A stretch of DNA of 64,000 nucleotides from Geosiphon pyriformis. Taxonomy: Eukaryota > Glomeromycota > Glomeromycetes > Archaeosporales > Geosiphonaceae. This document shows positions 1-11,953 of this stretch, one piece after another. A program made the position numbers and the translations under genes. Every line of letters begins with the position of its first letter. Positions within the stretch are counted from its first letter, which is position 1. The stretch covers positions 1,039,924 through 1,103,923 of the forward strand of contig JAAOMT010000299.1 of NCBI GenBank assembly GCA_016748015.1. The letters are read 5' to 3'. Below the pieces are notes generated by a model. It worked only from the letters and a program-made list of their open reading frames with translations, did no database searches and was not told where the DNA came from.

Positions 1-266
1 TTAACATCGGTCCCAACAGTCTCATCAACTGTATTGGACTTGTTAGCCTTTGTATCTTTATTTTCGCTTTTTTGAGGGGCTTTCCAACTCTGGCGGTTTT
101 GTTTCTTACGAGCTTGTTTTTCTGCAGGGTCTTCATGCACCGAGATGGCTTCAGTGTGGAACTTGGAACCAGTGGCAGAAAAGGATTCGTTGAGGAACGA
201 AGTAGATGTTTCCGAGGTAGGAATGCTCAAAACGTGTTCGGCTGGAAGATTCGTTTTGTCGGACAT
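1..266 (-). CDS. Partial open frame, possible retroelement gag N-terminus or host gene fragment
   Basis: On the minus strand an open frame starts at an ATG at 266-264 and runs 88 codons off the left edge of the window. It begins MSDKTNLPAEHV and is rich in Ser, Thr, Lys and Gln with no recognisable domain; a basic stretch near residues 60-75 contains ARKKQNRQSWK. Its base composition is clearly more balanced than the A+T-rich DNA beside it, so it is either a young insertion or a real gene end. About 100 bp upstream (in the sense of this strand) is a CACA followed by TTTTGGGAGTTGCTCTGGGAC, which could be an LTR end followed by a primer-binding site; that would make this a gag leader. This reading is weak. 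I do not recognise the protein. Confidence 0.35.
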   Translation of the reverse strand, partial: MSDKTNLPAEHVLSIPTSETSTSFLNESFSATGSKFHTEAISVHEDPAEKQARKKQNRQSWKAPQKSENKDTKANKSNTVDETVGTDV

Positions 267-1063
267 CGTCAAATAGGGCAGGACCTTTATTCTTTGGTTT
301 TCCTGGGTGTACTACTGTATAAAAGAAGGAATGTCTTGCTATGTCCCAGAGCAACTCCCAAAATGTGTGACGAAATTGGTGGGCCTCAATGCCTGATTTA
401 ATATATAGTCATATAGCTGATAGATATGGACATGCTGCGACAAAGTGAACATGATGTCACCATTGACTTGATGATTGAAAATTTTTATCAAAACAACGCG
501 AACCATCTCACTCTTCTATAATTTTTAACAGATATGGCAAGTAAGCTTGACATTTATTAGCGTTTATGCCCTTATTAATTTTTAGGTTCAAAAATTGAAT
601 ACATAGTATAATTCATAACTCTCTATTTCTCCATCAATAAAATTAATTATTAAAACTTTATAATCAAACATTAATTCATCTTTTGTTTCATCCATTTTCC
701 TAAATAACACAACTTTAAATTGTTTTAAAAACACTTTTCTTTGGTTAGAAGTTTTTTAAAAAACACATTAAAAACAGTTTTAATATTGATTTTACTATTA
801 AAAAAGTTTTAAAATTTATAGTATTAAAGTTTTTGTTTTTTTTGGCAATTTTTATAACTATTATTATTATTATTTTTTAAACAGCCTAAAAACAATTATT
901 ATTACTAATAACTTTAATAATAATGAATTATTTTAAAAATTTTTGAATTGATTTTTTAAAAAAATTTAAGTTTTGGCTTTTTAACTTATTTTTGGTTTTT
1001 TTATCACCAATTTTAACAAAATAATTAATTTTAATTCAATTATAAATAACAATATTCTTTTAA
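267..1063. other. Non-coding: possible short LTR, then A+T-rich DNA
   Basis: Bases 267-540 have moderate G+C. They might be the promoter and leader, or a short LTR, of the minus-strand frame at the left edge: a TGTTA lies near 531 and a TCACACA near 366 when read on the minus strand. Bases 541-1063 are A+T-rich and no gene was found in them. Confidence 0.35.
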
Positions 1064-1072
1064 TTTACATAA

Positions 1073-3850
1073 TTTTTTTTTATTTAATTAATAAGTGCAA
1101 TTCAATCATTATTTAATATACAGAAACAAACCAAGTAATTCAAATTAAATATGGTTTATGTGCTTATTACATGTGTTCAGCCACTTGAACTGGACAAAAC
1201 TACACTATATATACACACTAATCTCTAATCTATTATCTAAACCTGAAAAAAACAAACAAATCTTATGCAATCCAAAACTAACAGCAAAAAATTCAACAAT
1301 GCCAAACAAACAAACCACTTTAATTAAAAAAAATCTAAACAGACTGTTGTCTACTTTAAGCAATACTTCTTTATTATTGACCAAATTATTTTTTTTTATA
1401 TTAACTCTAAACTTTGACCTAAAATTTTACAGCTTATCATGATATATATTAGCCAAATAATAAACAAAATCAGTCATCATTAACACAGCCTTTTTCTTAT
1501 TCTTGAATCTCAATATTGCTTTATTAATCCAATTCTTAAAAATGAATTTTTTGTATATAATTTTATAAATACCAATATCTAATACTCTTAAAAAAAGAGT
1601 ATATAATACTAAAGATAATAATAGAAAACAAGATCTTACCAAGAACTTTTACAGTTTAGCATAATCTATTAAAATTTCAGAACAAATTAAAACATTTTTT
1701 AGACAAATAAAAACATAATCAAACAGTTTAATATTATTACAAAACAAATATAACACACCCAAATAATTTCTGTTATATAGTTTTTTCTTAACTGCAGTTG
1801 GCAGTTTCTTATAAACTGTTTTTATTAAATATTTATAAAATACTGCTAAAGTTTTGTTGGTAAAATCAACAAGTATATAAGAATTAAGATGCTAAACTAA
1901 AGCAATATAATGCTAATTAATAATCTAAATAAATAAGATTCACAAAATTTTTACACCTAAGTCTGTTTTTTATTAAGCATAATTAATTAATTAATATATA
2001 TTGTAAACAAAATAGTAAGCATTGTTTAAAACAACCAAACTATTTGTTAAGAAAAATTTTTTAAAAATACCAATAGGCAAAAAAATATAAGACAGTACTA
2101 TATTATTTACAAAAATATTAGCTTAATTATTGTTAGTATATCTTAAGTGTTTTTTGATCTTAACTTATATAGCAAAAATGTTCTTAAATTTAATTAAATT
2201 ATTCATATGCTACTTTTCAATTCAATATCTATTATGGAAATCAAATACATAAAATGTGAGTTCTAATATATATGTATTTATGATAGCTTAGATGTTTATA
2301 TACAAAACCACTAAACAAAAAAAGAAAACATATTCTAATACCAATACAATAACTTATAACTCTATTAAAATTAATAATAACAAAACCTAAAACTTTAATA
2401 CTTAGATTTACTTTAACATCAAAAAAATAAGTTATTGTTCTACTTATTACATTTACAGTATTTAAACTCTTTAGCAAACTATCAATATACACATTAATAT
2501 CTTCTGTATATAGCTTATATAAGTATTTCTGAACTCTTAAAAAATTTTTGAACCAAAAAGATTTGTACAGCCAAAGACAAAGTTATTTTTAATAGATTTA
2601 ACAGAAAAGCTATTTATATAAACTGAAGTTTTTGTAAATTATATTGGTATTAGATCTTTCAAACTCAGTTTTTTTTAATAGCAAAAAATTTTCCAATTTA
2701 TAATTGAGTTATGTTGGTCCAAAAATTTATTACTAAAAGCAATACCAAGCCATTTTAAATAATAAATTATACTAAAGTAACAAAAATTACCTAGTATTTC
2801 AGATATAGAAAAGCAGCCAAAAGAATAAAAAGCACAAAACAACTTATTTGTTAAAAATATATTGTTGTCCAAAAAAATTTTCATTATGTTTGTTAAAAAA
2901 TTGTTTACAAAGCTGACTTTTAATTTGACTGGGAACTGTAATGAGTTTTTAGGCATCTATTTTATAATTTATAAATTCAAAAAACAATATGTGAATAAAT
3001 AGTTGAGAATTTTTAACACATTAAAAAACCACATCAATAAAGTTATCTTGTTATCTATTTGTATTTACTTAAATAATTTTAGTTTATATAAAAAAAGATG
3101 ATACAGAGTCTCATTAAAAAAATTTCTTAGCAGATTAATCTTGAATCTAAGTTTTTTTCTGATTATAATATCCCATTTTTGACAAAAACTCTTAGAGACA
3201 AAACTGAATTATATCTAATAGTTAATAATAGACTACAAAACTACTAAAACTAAATAAAAAAATTATTTATCTAACAAAGTTTTTCTGAATACTATGTTTA
3301 AAAAAACTTGATATTTCAATATACTTTAACCAGACTAGATTTAAACATGCTTTTAGTCAACAAAAAAATTCTTAAATATCTGTGGGATTTACTATGCTTG
3401 GCAATAAAAATTAGTTAATTACTAATATGTAATAAAATATTAGTAATTTTTTGATTAATGAGAATTATAACTGTCTTATTATTGTTAAAACAAATATCAT
3501 TTATCTTGAAAATTAATCAGTTATATTCAAAATATACTGTGTTGAAATCTGCTTATTTCTTATTTAGATTGTATTATCAACAAAAGTTTTAGCTATAAAA
3601 AATAATGTTTTCTTTTTACTGATTTCTATTTTGTTTATTTTTACTACAAAATTAATATTAATTTGGTATTTACATAAATGTTTCTGTCTTTTAATCTCAT
3701 ATAATAGGAGGTCATAAAAAATTTTTTATAGAAATAATGAAAAAATTTTATTCTAATCTAGTTCATTATAAACCCTATAATTCTTTGAGAAGCCAAAATC
3801 TGTTATAATTCTATTAACTCTATTATTGTAAATATTACCAAAAAATCTAA
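1073..3850 (-). mobile_element. LINE-A, 3' third of an old decayed non-LTR retrotransposon
   Basis: This is the 3' part of a minus-strand LINE. Position by position it follows LINE-D (25.4-29.2 kb), starting from an A-rich tail at about 1,073-1,085 and a 3'UTR, then the C-terminal domain and RNase H, and ending inside the reverse transcriptase. Bases 3,700-3,845 align with LINE-D 29,020-29,165, and bases 1,108-1,300 align with LINE-D 25,436-25,640. The copy is far more A+T-rich than LINE-D, most differences are C-to-T or G-to-A, and no long frame survives. At 3,850 it is broken by LINE-B and it resumes at 10,586. A 9-bp TTTACATAA at 1,064-1,072 recurs at 22,214-22,222 and is the probable target-site duplication of the whole LINE-A. 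Confidence 0.85.
3840..3850. repeat. Left target-site duplication of LINE-B
   Basis: AAAAAATCTAA at 3,840-3,850 recurs at 10,586-10,596, directly after the A-tail of LINE-B. Part of the match is poly-A, but removing LINE-B and one copy restores the colinear LINE-A reverse-transcriptase region, which supports the junction. Confidence 0.75.
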
Positions 3851-3905
3851 GTGTAGATAACAACATTCATCCACAAATCCCAAAAAAGAGTCTAAAAAGT
3901 TTTTT

Positions 3906-5785
3906 TTGAAAGAAGTTTTTACCATTCAGTATGATATCTCTAAACTGTTTCTGTTCGATTACAAGACCACCATTGGCCCAAATACTGCTATCATAAAGAA
4001 GGCTGCTAAGAGTTCTGGTTCTGGTAATGGTTTTGAGACGGTCTTGTCGAAAAAGAAGAGGAGGGAAGGTGTTTTGAAAGATAGTTCCAGTGACAAAAAA
4101 GTGGCTTCTAAAGTCCAGGAGAGCTATTCATGGGGTTCAGAAACTGGGAACACTACTGAGTCTGAGAGTATTGATATAGAAGAGGAGTGTCTGATGGAGG
4201 AGACCAGCTTTGATTTTGGTGAAGGTGGTGCTCTGGCTGGTGGGAATCATGATCAAACACTCACGAGTTTAAAAGTCAAAACAAAGAAGGCATTGGGCAA
4301 GCCGTTAGGAAAAATTGATTTTTCAAAGGATAGTGATGGTGATAGTATTCTCTCGGATACTCCTCTTGAGCTCCCCCCTCCTTTGAAAAACTTGATCAAT
4401 GTTTCAGTCAGGAAGTCATTCACATTAGATATTGGTTTAGATAAGGTGGCTGGCAATTCTTCTCAGGAAAAGCTTGTGGTGGTGAGGAAATTATTTTCTG
4501 GAATCAATGGTTTTGGGGGGTGTCTACCCTCTCAAAATTCTCAGAGATCATTAGAGCAACGTTCACTTCTGAATCGAGTCTAATGAAAGCTACTGATAAG
4601 GCTGCAAGTGCGAAGATCCTAGTAAATACCAATCTCAAAAAATCATCTGGGCGATCAGATCGGGCTGTAGTCATAAAAGAAATTCCAATTGGAACATTGG
4701 CTGAAGCTGTGTGCACTGCGCTATCCAAGTTTGGAGTTATTAAGGCAATCAAGATGCAGTTAATTGAGCTGTAACAGAAGGCAGTAGTAGAATTTGAGCA
4801 ATCAGATCAGGCTGATTTGGTCGCAGCTGAGTAGTCCATTCTAATCGGAAAAGATGCTATACATGTGGCTAGGGCTGATTTAGACAAGGAGGCATGGGAT
4901 GCATGGGACCAACATAGGGCACTGCTTTACACATTACCAATGGGGACCAACACTCATGATATCTGGGGCTTTGTTAGATCTGTAGATGGGAAAACATGCA
5001 TCATTGATCATCATTCTGTTATATATAATTGGGCCAGGTGTGCTGTTGTTTGCTTTGACTCTGCTGAATCATTGGATACTGCTGTGGGAACCACACCAGT
5101 ACTTAAGAACACCAATCTCTGCTGGTCTCGCCTCATTTCTGCTAAATGCGCCAAGTGTGGGAAATTGGGTCACATGTCATTGGGTTGTGTAGTTGGTAAG
5201 AAATTTTTTTTTGGTAGTTCGCTGTGTAGAGTTTTCTCAGATGCGGATAAAAGCAGGCTGACAATTATCTATGCCAAACGCTCAGCTCCGGTTGTCCGTC
5301 CGGTCTTTTTTGGTGGTCTTTCTTGGGCAAAAGTTGCTCGTGGGTCTTCTTTGCTCTCCCTCTCTAGTCAGAATGTTTTGGTGGATAATGGCTCCTCTTC
5401 AGAAATGAAGCCGTCCCTACTGGTTACAATAGAAGTCAATAATAGGTTCGCCACTCTTGAGCACAGTCTTGTCAGCCTCATGGAGCAAGTTGGTAAGCTG
5501 GCTAAGAGGTTGGATGCACTCAGGCCAATGGTTTCCCAGCCTAGCCCTGGATGTCAACCATTAGTGACCCCTTTATCACAGGATCAAAGGGCAGATGTAG
5601 TGATGAGTGAGAGTTCAGGTGCATCCATTAGCAGTGGGAATGTAGCAGGAGTGGTGTCTTTTGATATGTCTTCAGTGTCTAAGCTGGAAAACAGCATGAA
5701 GTGTTTAATGGAAATGGTTCTAGGCCTTTTGGCCAAAGTGGATAGTATTAGTGTGTGTTCGGTGTCTCTACCCCTCACTCAATGA
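3906..5785 (+). pseudogene. LINE-B ORF1, nucleic-acid-binding protein (frameshifted)
   Basis: ORF1 encodes the RNA-binding protein that packages LINE RNA. The N-terminal part (3,906 to about 4,520) is acidic and Ser-rich. A shift in a G-run near 4,515 moves the frame; the sequence then continues as SKFSEIIRATFTSE, matching LINE-D ORF1, and runs into a stop at 4,772 where LINE-D has Trp. A second stop (about 4,831) lies at a codon that is also a stop in LINE-D. From 4,865 the frame is open to 5,785 and contains a CCHC zinc knuckle, CAKCGKLGHMSLGC, followed by a Ser-rich region. The stop codon overlaps the ORF2 start as ATGA (5,782-5,785). The protein is not expressible as it stands. Confidence 0.85.
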
Positions 5786-8700
5786 GCAGTTTGGTCTAAA
5801 AAGTTGCTACATGCAATGTCAAGGGCATGAACAATCCTGCTAAGCAGAAGGACATTATTAGGTGGCATAAGGAAATAAACAATATGGTCTCTATCATTAC
5901 TGAAACGAAATTGAGAAGTAAGGTTCATTCGTGGATTGCAGATAAGTTTGATGATGTCCGAGTATTCACTTCTGGTTTGAACTCTGGTCACTTGGGTATG
6001 GGTGTTGCTGTTGTTTTGGACATTTCTTTGGCTCGTCATGTGTACAAGGTTTCTGAGGTGCCTGGTTGGCTCCTGTCCATTAAATTACTTTTCAAGGATA
6101 AACTTTCTGTATTGATTCTGGGGCTTTATGCTGGTGCCTCTTCGGCGGTTCAGTTCTCTTAGGCTGGTAAAATCAACTCTCTCATTGCAAAGGCTGTCAA
6201 TGAATCTTCTTTTACTGTTCTTGGTGGTAATTTCAATGAAGATGATTCTTGTAAGTATGCTAGTTTTAGGAAGTGCCTTGATTTGGGTCTGGCTAATTCT
6301 TTGGTTGGAAGCCTAGCTGTAAAAATGCCTACTTGGGCAAACTCTAAAGGTGTTAAAAAAACGATTGACTATGTTTTGGTTTCTTCAAATTTGGTTAATG
6401 CAATAGTACACCGTGGTGTTTCAAATGCTGGTGAATATTTTGAAATGGATTATCAGGCTGTTTCTGTGTCTTTGGGTGGTTTGCTGGACATGCAGTTGAA
6501 CTCTTTTCGCAAACAGGCGAATAGAGATTATTAGAAGTTTAATTTTAAGAGTATTGATGACATGAAATAGAACAAGTTCAAGAGTGCTACAGCAGCTAAT
6601 GCCATCATTTTCTCTGATGATTTTATTGCCTCCCAGTGGTTCTCAGATTTGGATGCAATGTGAGATGTTGTTCACAAGATAATGGTTCTTTCAGTTGATG
6701 AAGTGTTCAAGAAGAAATAGTTTAAGGACTATGATGGTGTCTTCACTAAGGAATCATCCAAATTTCATAAGTTAGAACTTTTGATATCGAAGCTGGTTAA
6801 AGCTTCTCAGTCGATTTGTTGTGATGAATTCATTTTACTGTTGGATGTCTAAGGTTCTCTTGACGATGATAATGCCTCTGTAGTCAGATCTCTCTTTCTC
6901 TCCGGTTCTCCTCTTGATACTGTTCGGTCAGCTCTCTCCAAGGTCAGAAAGACTTATCACTCACTTAAAATGGCAGAATCAAGGCACATAGAAGAATCTC
7001 AAATCAAGTCAGCGATCAAAAAGAGGATAGAAAGTTTCGAGCTGAACAAGAGTCACACTATTTAAAGCATCTTGGAGTGCTCTTTCCATAAGGTTGTTTT
7101 GGACCACTTAGTAGTGGATGATGAGCTGATTTTGGAACCTGGTCCTGTGAGATTAAGAGTGGATGATATCATGAAAAGGTAGACTAAGAAGCGTAGGGTG
7201 GTTCCCAATGTTCCTGACATATGGCACCGTCAGTATCAGCCATTGGATTACATTTTTGATGAGGCTTTTTCTGGTGTAATACAGCCAATTGAGTTTTTGA
7301 ATTTGCTTGGCATGGTTTCTGATCTGCCTATTGGCAAGGCTGCTGGTCTTTCGGGTATTTCAAATAAGCTGTGGATGCATAGTGATAGGTCTGTTCTGAA
7401 TATGCTCTTGGTGCTTCTGAATTCATGTTTGTCTCATAAGTCTGTGTCTGGTCTTTGGAGGGAAGCTTGAATTTCGATGATCCCTAAACCATATGAGTGA
7501 GAAGATGTCTTCACAAATACCCAACCTATAGCCTTGATCGAGACAGCTCACAAGATCTTCTCTAAGATTCTCTCTGACAGGATATTGCTGGCATGCAGTG
7601 CTCATGACATTTTTCATGGAGATAATTTTTCAGTTTTGAAGGGTACTACTATCCAGACTCCTATTTTTGCTATTGGTTCAGTTGTTGAGGATGCTTTGGA
7701 GAAGAATCGGGAGCTCTGGCTGGTATTGTAGGACATATGAAAGGTGTACGACTCTGTTGGATGGAAGCATCTCAAGAGGTGTTTGGTCAAGATCAAAATA
7801 TGTGGCAAGTTTATTCATTTTTTTGGCAATATTCATAGAAATTGGACCAATCAGGTTATGACAGACTTCAGTTTAACTGATGATTATAGAGTACATGATG
7901 GGCTGGACCAAGGAGAAGTTTTTTCCCCCCTTCTTTGGCACATATTTTATGATCCTCTTTTGTGCGAAATCAAGCGTTAGGAGAGTGTATGTGAATATAG
8001 GCTCAATTCCCATTTTGTTTCCAGAAGTGGTCGTGCTGAATCTCAAGCTGGGTTTTCTACTTTTTTCGCTGTTGGGGCCTATGTTGATGACACAATTTGG
8101 ATAGACAGCAGTCAGGCTGCTATTCAGCATATTCTCAATGTTGTTAGTGAATTTTTTCGAATTAATGACATTTCAATCAATAACGACAAAACTGTGGCCA
8201 TCCCTATTAATGCTAGGATCAGCAATCCGTCTCTTTTTATTAGTGGTTCACCTATTTTTATAACCAAAAAAGGTGAATCTTATCGATATCTTGGTATTTT
8301 TCTCTCAACTGATGGTTTTTCTAAGCCTAGTTTGGCTAAAGTGCATTCGGATGTTTGTTTTTTCAGTAATTTGGTTCTAAAGAAAGCAGTTTCAGATAAG
8401 CAGTTCTTGTACCTAGTATTGGCAGTTCTCCATCCTATAGTTAGCTACAGGACACAGTTTAGCTTTGTCCCTGTTAGTGTGTGTGACAAGTGGGATGCTC
8501 TGATTCACAAGAGTTTGAAACTTAAAGCTGGTCTTCCTCTCGATTTTTCTAGTAACACAATTCATCATCCTTCTTTTTATGGTCTGAAGTCCTTCTCACA
8601 ATGTCAGTCTGAAAACAAGGTTGTTTTACTTATTAGTTTTGCGAACTTCTGTGGGGTTCTGGGTCAATTGTTTAGTCACAGATCTTATGACTTACAAGTT

Positions 8701-10455
8701 CTGTGCTGGTGCCCCATTCATCTATTGAGTTCGCTGGCTTGTATTCATGTCAGTGTTTTCAATAATTTTTTGTCAGGTATGGTATGCATTCTTCTTGAAT
8801 GTAATTTGTCTTTAGGTGGCTCTTTGGCCGGCTCTTTTCAGTTTCGTAATGGAGTGCCTATGTCTACTGTTTTGGGCGAATTCTTGTTTTTCAAATACTT
8901 GCCTTCTCTCCAGCGTTATGGCATTGCCTTTGTGGATCAGCTTCGGAATCATCATGAAGATATCTTTGACTGGTACATCTTTAAGTAATGGAAGAAACTG
9001 GATTTTTGTGGTCCAGTTCTTGAATGGTTTGGGCGCTCTGTTGCATTTCTTAGTGATGTGTCTCCCTTTCCATTGGCCTTGAGTGGTGTTGGCCCTACAG
9101 ACATTTGTAGTTCTAATGGTTTTGTGTTGGTATGTGATCATCTATCTTGAGTTGGCACTGATAGTTTGGCTGTGTATACGGATGGGTCAGTAAAAAATTT
9201 GGGCACGACTGGTTGTAGGACCGGAACTGCTGCCTTTTTTGAGGACATTGACTTGGATTTGGGTGTTTATGTTCAGGGTCTGATGTCATCTACTTTGGCA
9301 GAGTTGCAGATTATAGCATTGGCTCTGGAATGCATACCTGTGGATTGTTTTGTTCGCCTGTTTTTGGATAGCCAGGCAGCTTTAGATGCTTACAAGTCGG
9401 AGGTTGACTTGGTGTGTCCTGACTTTTGCAATCAGTGTTGGGTTGAGTGCCGGCATATTAGAAATATTATACACGGAAAGAATTTGAAGGTTAGCTGGCA
9501 CAAGGTTAAGGGCCACTCTGGTGTGTTGGGAAATGATTGTGCCGATAGCATCATTGATACTGCAGCTTTCTCTGATTGGTTTCTTTCTTCTCGTGTGGCT
9601 GAATGATTTTTGTTGGCAGATGGTGGTATTGTTTTTGGCAATTCTAGACACTTTGTTCGTGATGTTTTTCATGCTGTTTGTCGGGTATGCTAGAAGGTCA
9701 GTTCCGGTTCTGGGTTCTTAGCTGGTAATTTGCACTCAGATGTCAATTGGCTTGCCTCTTTCAGAGTTTGGCATCCTGATTTGCATATGGCAACTGGTTT
9801 CACCAGCAGGTGCACTGCTAATATTCGTACTTACTTCATGAAGGCCTTGTACCATCGGCTTCCCATGGCTGTTCGAAAACACATTTATGATAAATGTTAC
9901 TCCAGTGTTTTGTGTCTGTATTGTGGTGAGGTGGAGGTGTCTGATTATGTGTTTTCTTGCATTATTGATGATGCGGCTCATCATCAGGTTTTGGAATCCT
10001 ATATGTTTTCTTGGAAAGTGCTTTTTGGTCTCTTTCTTCCTGCTTTATGTGTTTTACAGCTGCTGTTAACCTGTGCCACAGACCTCCTAGTGTTCTCAAC
10101 TCTTTGCAAGGGTTTTGTTTTCAAGGGATGGCTTCAGGAGGCTGTTTCTGTCTTCCATGTTCCCAAAGTTGCTGGTGTTAAAATTGCTGATTTTGTATGC
10201 TCTGTTTGTGTTGTTTTTAGGAATAACATTTGGTTGGTCTGTGCTAAGTATCGTGCTTACATGGAAAGGAATGGCCTGATCCCAGTAAATGGCTTGGTTC
10301 CCGTCTCAATTTCTGGTTTGACTTCAAGATTCTCAGATGGTGTGGTTAAACTGCTTGGTGTTGTTGAAGTGTTTGGTGTCTGTTTTGGCTTTCGCAAATC
10401 TTACTCTTTTTTTTCAGGTATTGGTGATTCGGTTTCAATTAATATAATTGTGTAG
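5782..10455 (+). pseudogene. LINE-B ORF2, endonuclease / reverse transcriptase / RNase H (multiple stops)
   Basis: ORF2 would nick the target and reverse-transcribe the element. The domains in order are as follows. The APE-like endonuclease (about 5,800-6,530) keeps the ETKL glutamate, but the usual GDFN reads GNFN. The reverse transcriptase (about 7,200-8,250) has the KAAGLSGISNKLW block and an intact YVDD at 8,080-8,091. The RNase H (9,166-9,606) keeps its acidic residues in YTDGS, LAELQ, LDSQ and GNDCAD, with the GHSG motif. A C-terminal CLYC..DYVFSC motif (about 9,910-9,960) has lost its usual His (DHVF to DYVF). At least eight stops break the frame, including TGA for Trp at 7,468 and 7,498, TAG for Gln at 6,160 and 7,729, and TGA for Arg at 7,738. 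It is inactive, but the parts are easy to recognise. Confidence 0.88.
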
Positions 10456-10585
10456 TGTTGTCCTAACTGGCTTGAGTGGCTGGTCACGTGTAAACAGTAC
10501 ATGATTCATGCCTAGTTTAGATCATTTCTTTGATGTATAGTTCTAGGTAGTGTTTGGACCTCACTCATTAAATGATAATAAAAAA

Positions 10586-11953
10586 AAAAAATCTAATAAA
10601 TTTGCTATATATCTTAATGCATTTCAAACTAACTTTCAAATAATATCATTCCATTAAATTGTATGTTTTGTATATGTTTTAAAGAACCAATTAGAGCTTC
10701 TAACTTTTTTTTAAAACATTTTTTACAATAAAATTAATTGTAAATACTAAAAACTGAATTAAAATGATTTTTAAGACTAAGAAATTGTTATTATAAAAAA
10801 TATTGAACTCACTACATATAGATAAAATACAATTTAATAAAATCTTGGATAAAATCTTTCTAATAATCTTAATTAGCACTATAAATTATGTGTTTGTAAG
10901 AATTCTATTTTATTTATATGGCTTAAAAATTATTGAAATTTATGCTTTTTTTCAAAGAGTTGAGATATTACTGAGAGATAGATAAGCATTTATTAAGTTC
11001 AAAAAGCACACCAAAACTATGTTGTTACAGTGTTTTCAAAGTTCATTAGTTATACTAAAAAGTTTAGTAGCTTTACTATTAAACAGACTGCCAATTACCA
11101 GAATTAATTTGTTTATACTAATTTTATCTATTACACTAAAGAAGACATTTTTATTTACATATAACAAGAATACATATTGAAAAGCTCATGAATTGGGCAA
11201 AAATAAAAGCATTTCACATTTTCTTGTTCAATTCTTTATAATTTTATTAATTTTGGGTCTTATCTTGTTTAATTTCAAAACCAAGTTTTTTCTAATAACT
11301 AAATAATTTAGAACTATCTTTCTAAAAAAATTTTTTAAAACACTTTTAATCATACTTTTTTTATTAAAACTGAAATTTTCTATGCATTTTTTAATAGCCT
11401 TATTAATAAAAAAAATTCTGACTGTTTTAGACTTATAATACTTAGATTTTTAATAATTTTTTTTATTTTTGACAAGTATTTAAACACATTTACAGAACTT
11501 ATACTATTATAAATCAAATTTTTGGCTTTAGAAGCTTTCACTTTATCAATAAACAACCAAATTTTAATGTGTTATTAAAACCAAAAGCTTTTATTATTTT
11601 AGTAATCAATAATTCTAGTTTGTGAAATTTTGAAAATTGTTTGTTTTTTAACCAACTTAGATTACTAAACCAATATTTAGAAAACACCATATTAGCTGTG
11701 TTTACTACTATTCTACTTAAAATTTCTCATATTGTATTTAACTCTTTAAGATTTTTAAAGACAATAAATTTATCTATTACTATTAACAACTCAACAAAAA
11801 AACATTCTTTAAAATATATCTACTTAACACAATCTAAGTTTTTAATTTTAAACTTTCAATGATTTCTATTAGCCTGTTTGTAAATACTATTTAAATAAAT
11901 ATCCAACAGTTTATTCAAACTAACTGAAATTAAAACTGTCTTGTAATTAGTAT
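10586..11953 (-). mobile_element. LINE-A, middle segment (reverse transcriptase to endonuclease)
   Basis: This continues LINE-A on the far side of LINE-B. Bases 10,591-10,690 align with LINE-D 29,170-29,270 and bases 11,855-11,953 align with LINE-D 30,450-30,550, so the segment covers the 5' part of the reverse transcriptase and the linker down into the endonuclease. It is heavily A+T-shifted and no long frame remains. It stops at the 5' LTR of the Ty3 element and resumes at 19,604. Confidence 0.85.
11950..11953. repeat. Left target-site duplication of Ty3 element C
   Basis: GTAT at 11,950-11,953 recurs at 19,604-19,607 immediately outside the 3' LTR. Four bases alone are weak, but the flanks also join into a continuous LINE-A endonuclease sequence. 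Confidence 0.7.

Larger units (their letters stand above)
3851..10585 (+). mobile_element. LINE-B, full-length Tad1-like non-LTR retrotransposon with two ORFs
   Basis: This is a 6.7-kb plus-strand element. It has a short 5'UTR, ORF1 with a CCHC knuckle, and ORF2 with an APE-type endonuclease, reverse transcriptase, RNase H and a C-terminal zinc-binding motif. A 3'UTR and an A-tail end at 10,585-10,591. It inserted into the reverse-transcriptase region of LINE-A, in the opposite orientation. It is much less mutated than LINE-A, so it is younger, but both ORFs carry several stops. Compared with LINE-D at the same codons, the stops read as Trp-to-stop or Gln/Arg-to-stop (4,772, 6,160, 7,468, 7,498, 7,729, 7,738), each explained by C-to-T or G-to-A. 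I infer the Tad1-like clade from ORF order plus RNase H and from resemblance to elements I know from Glomeromycotina. Confidence 0.9.

Noticed and set aside
4253-4752. Minus-strand frames opposite LINE-B ORF1
   Set aside because: They are antisense shadows of a recognised coding region.
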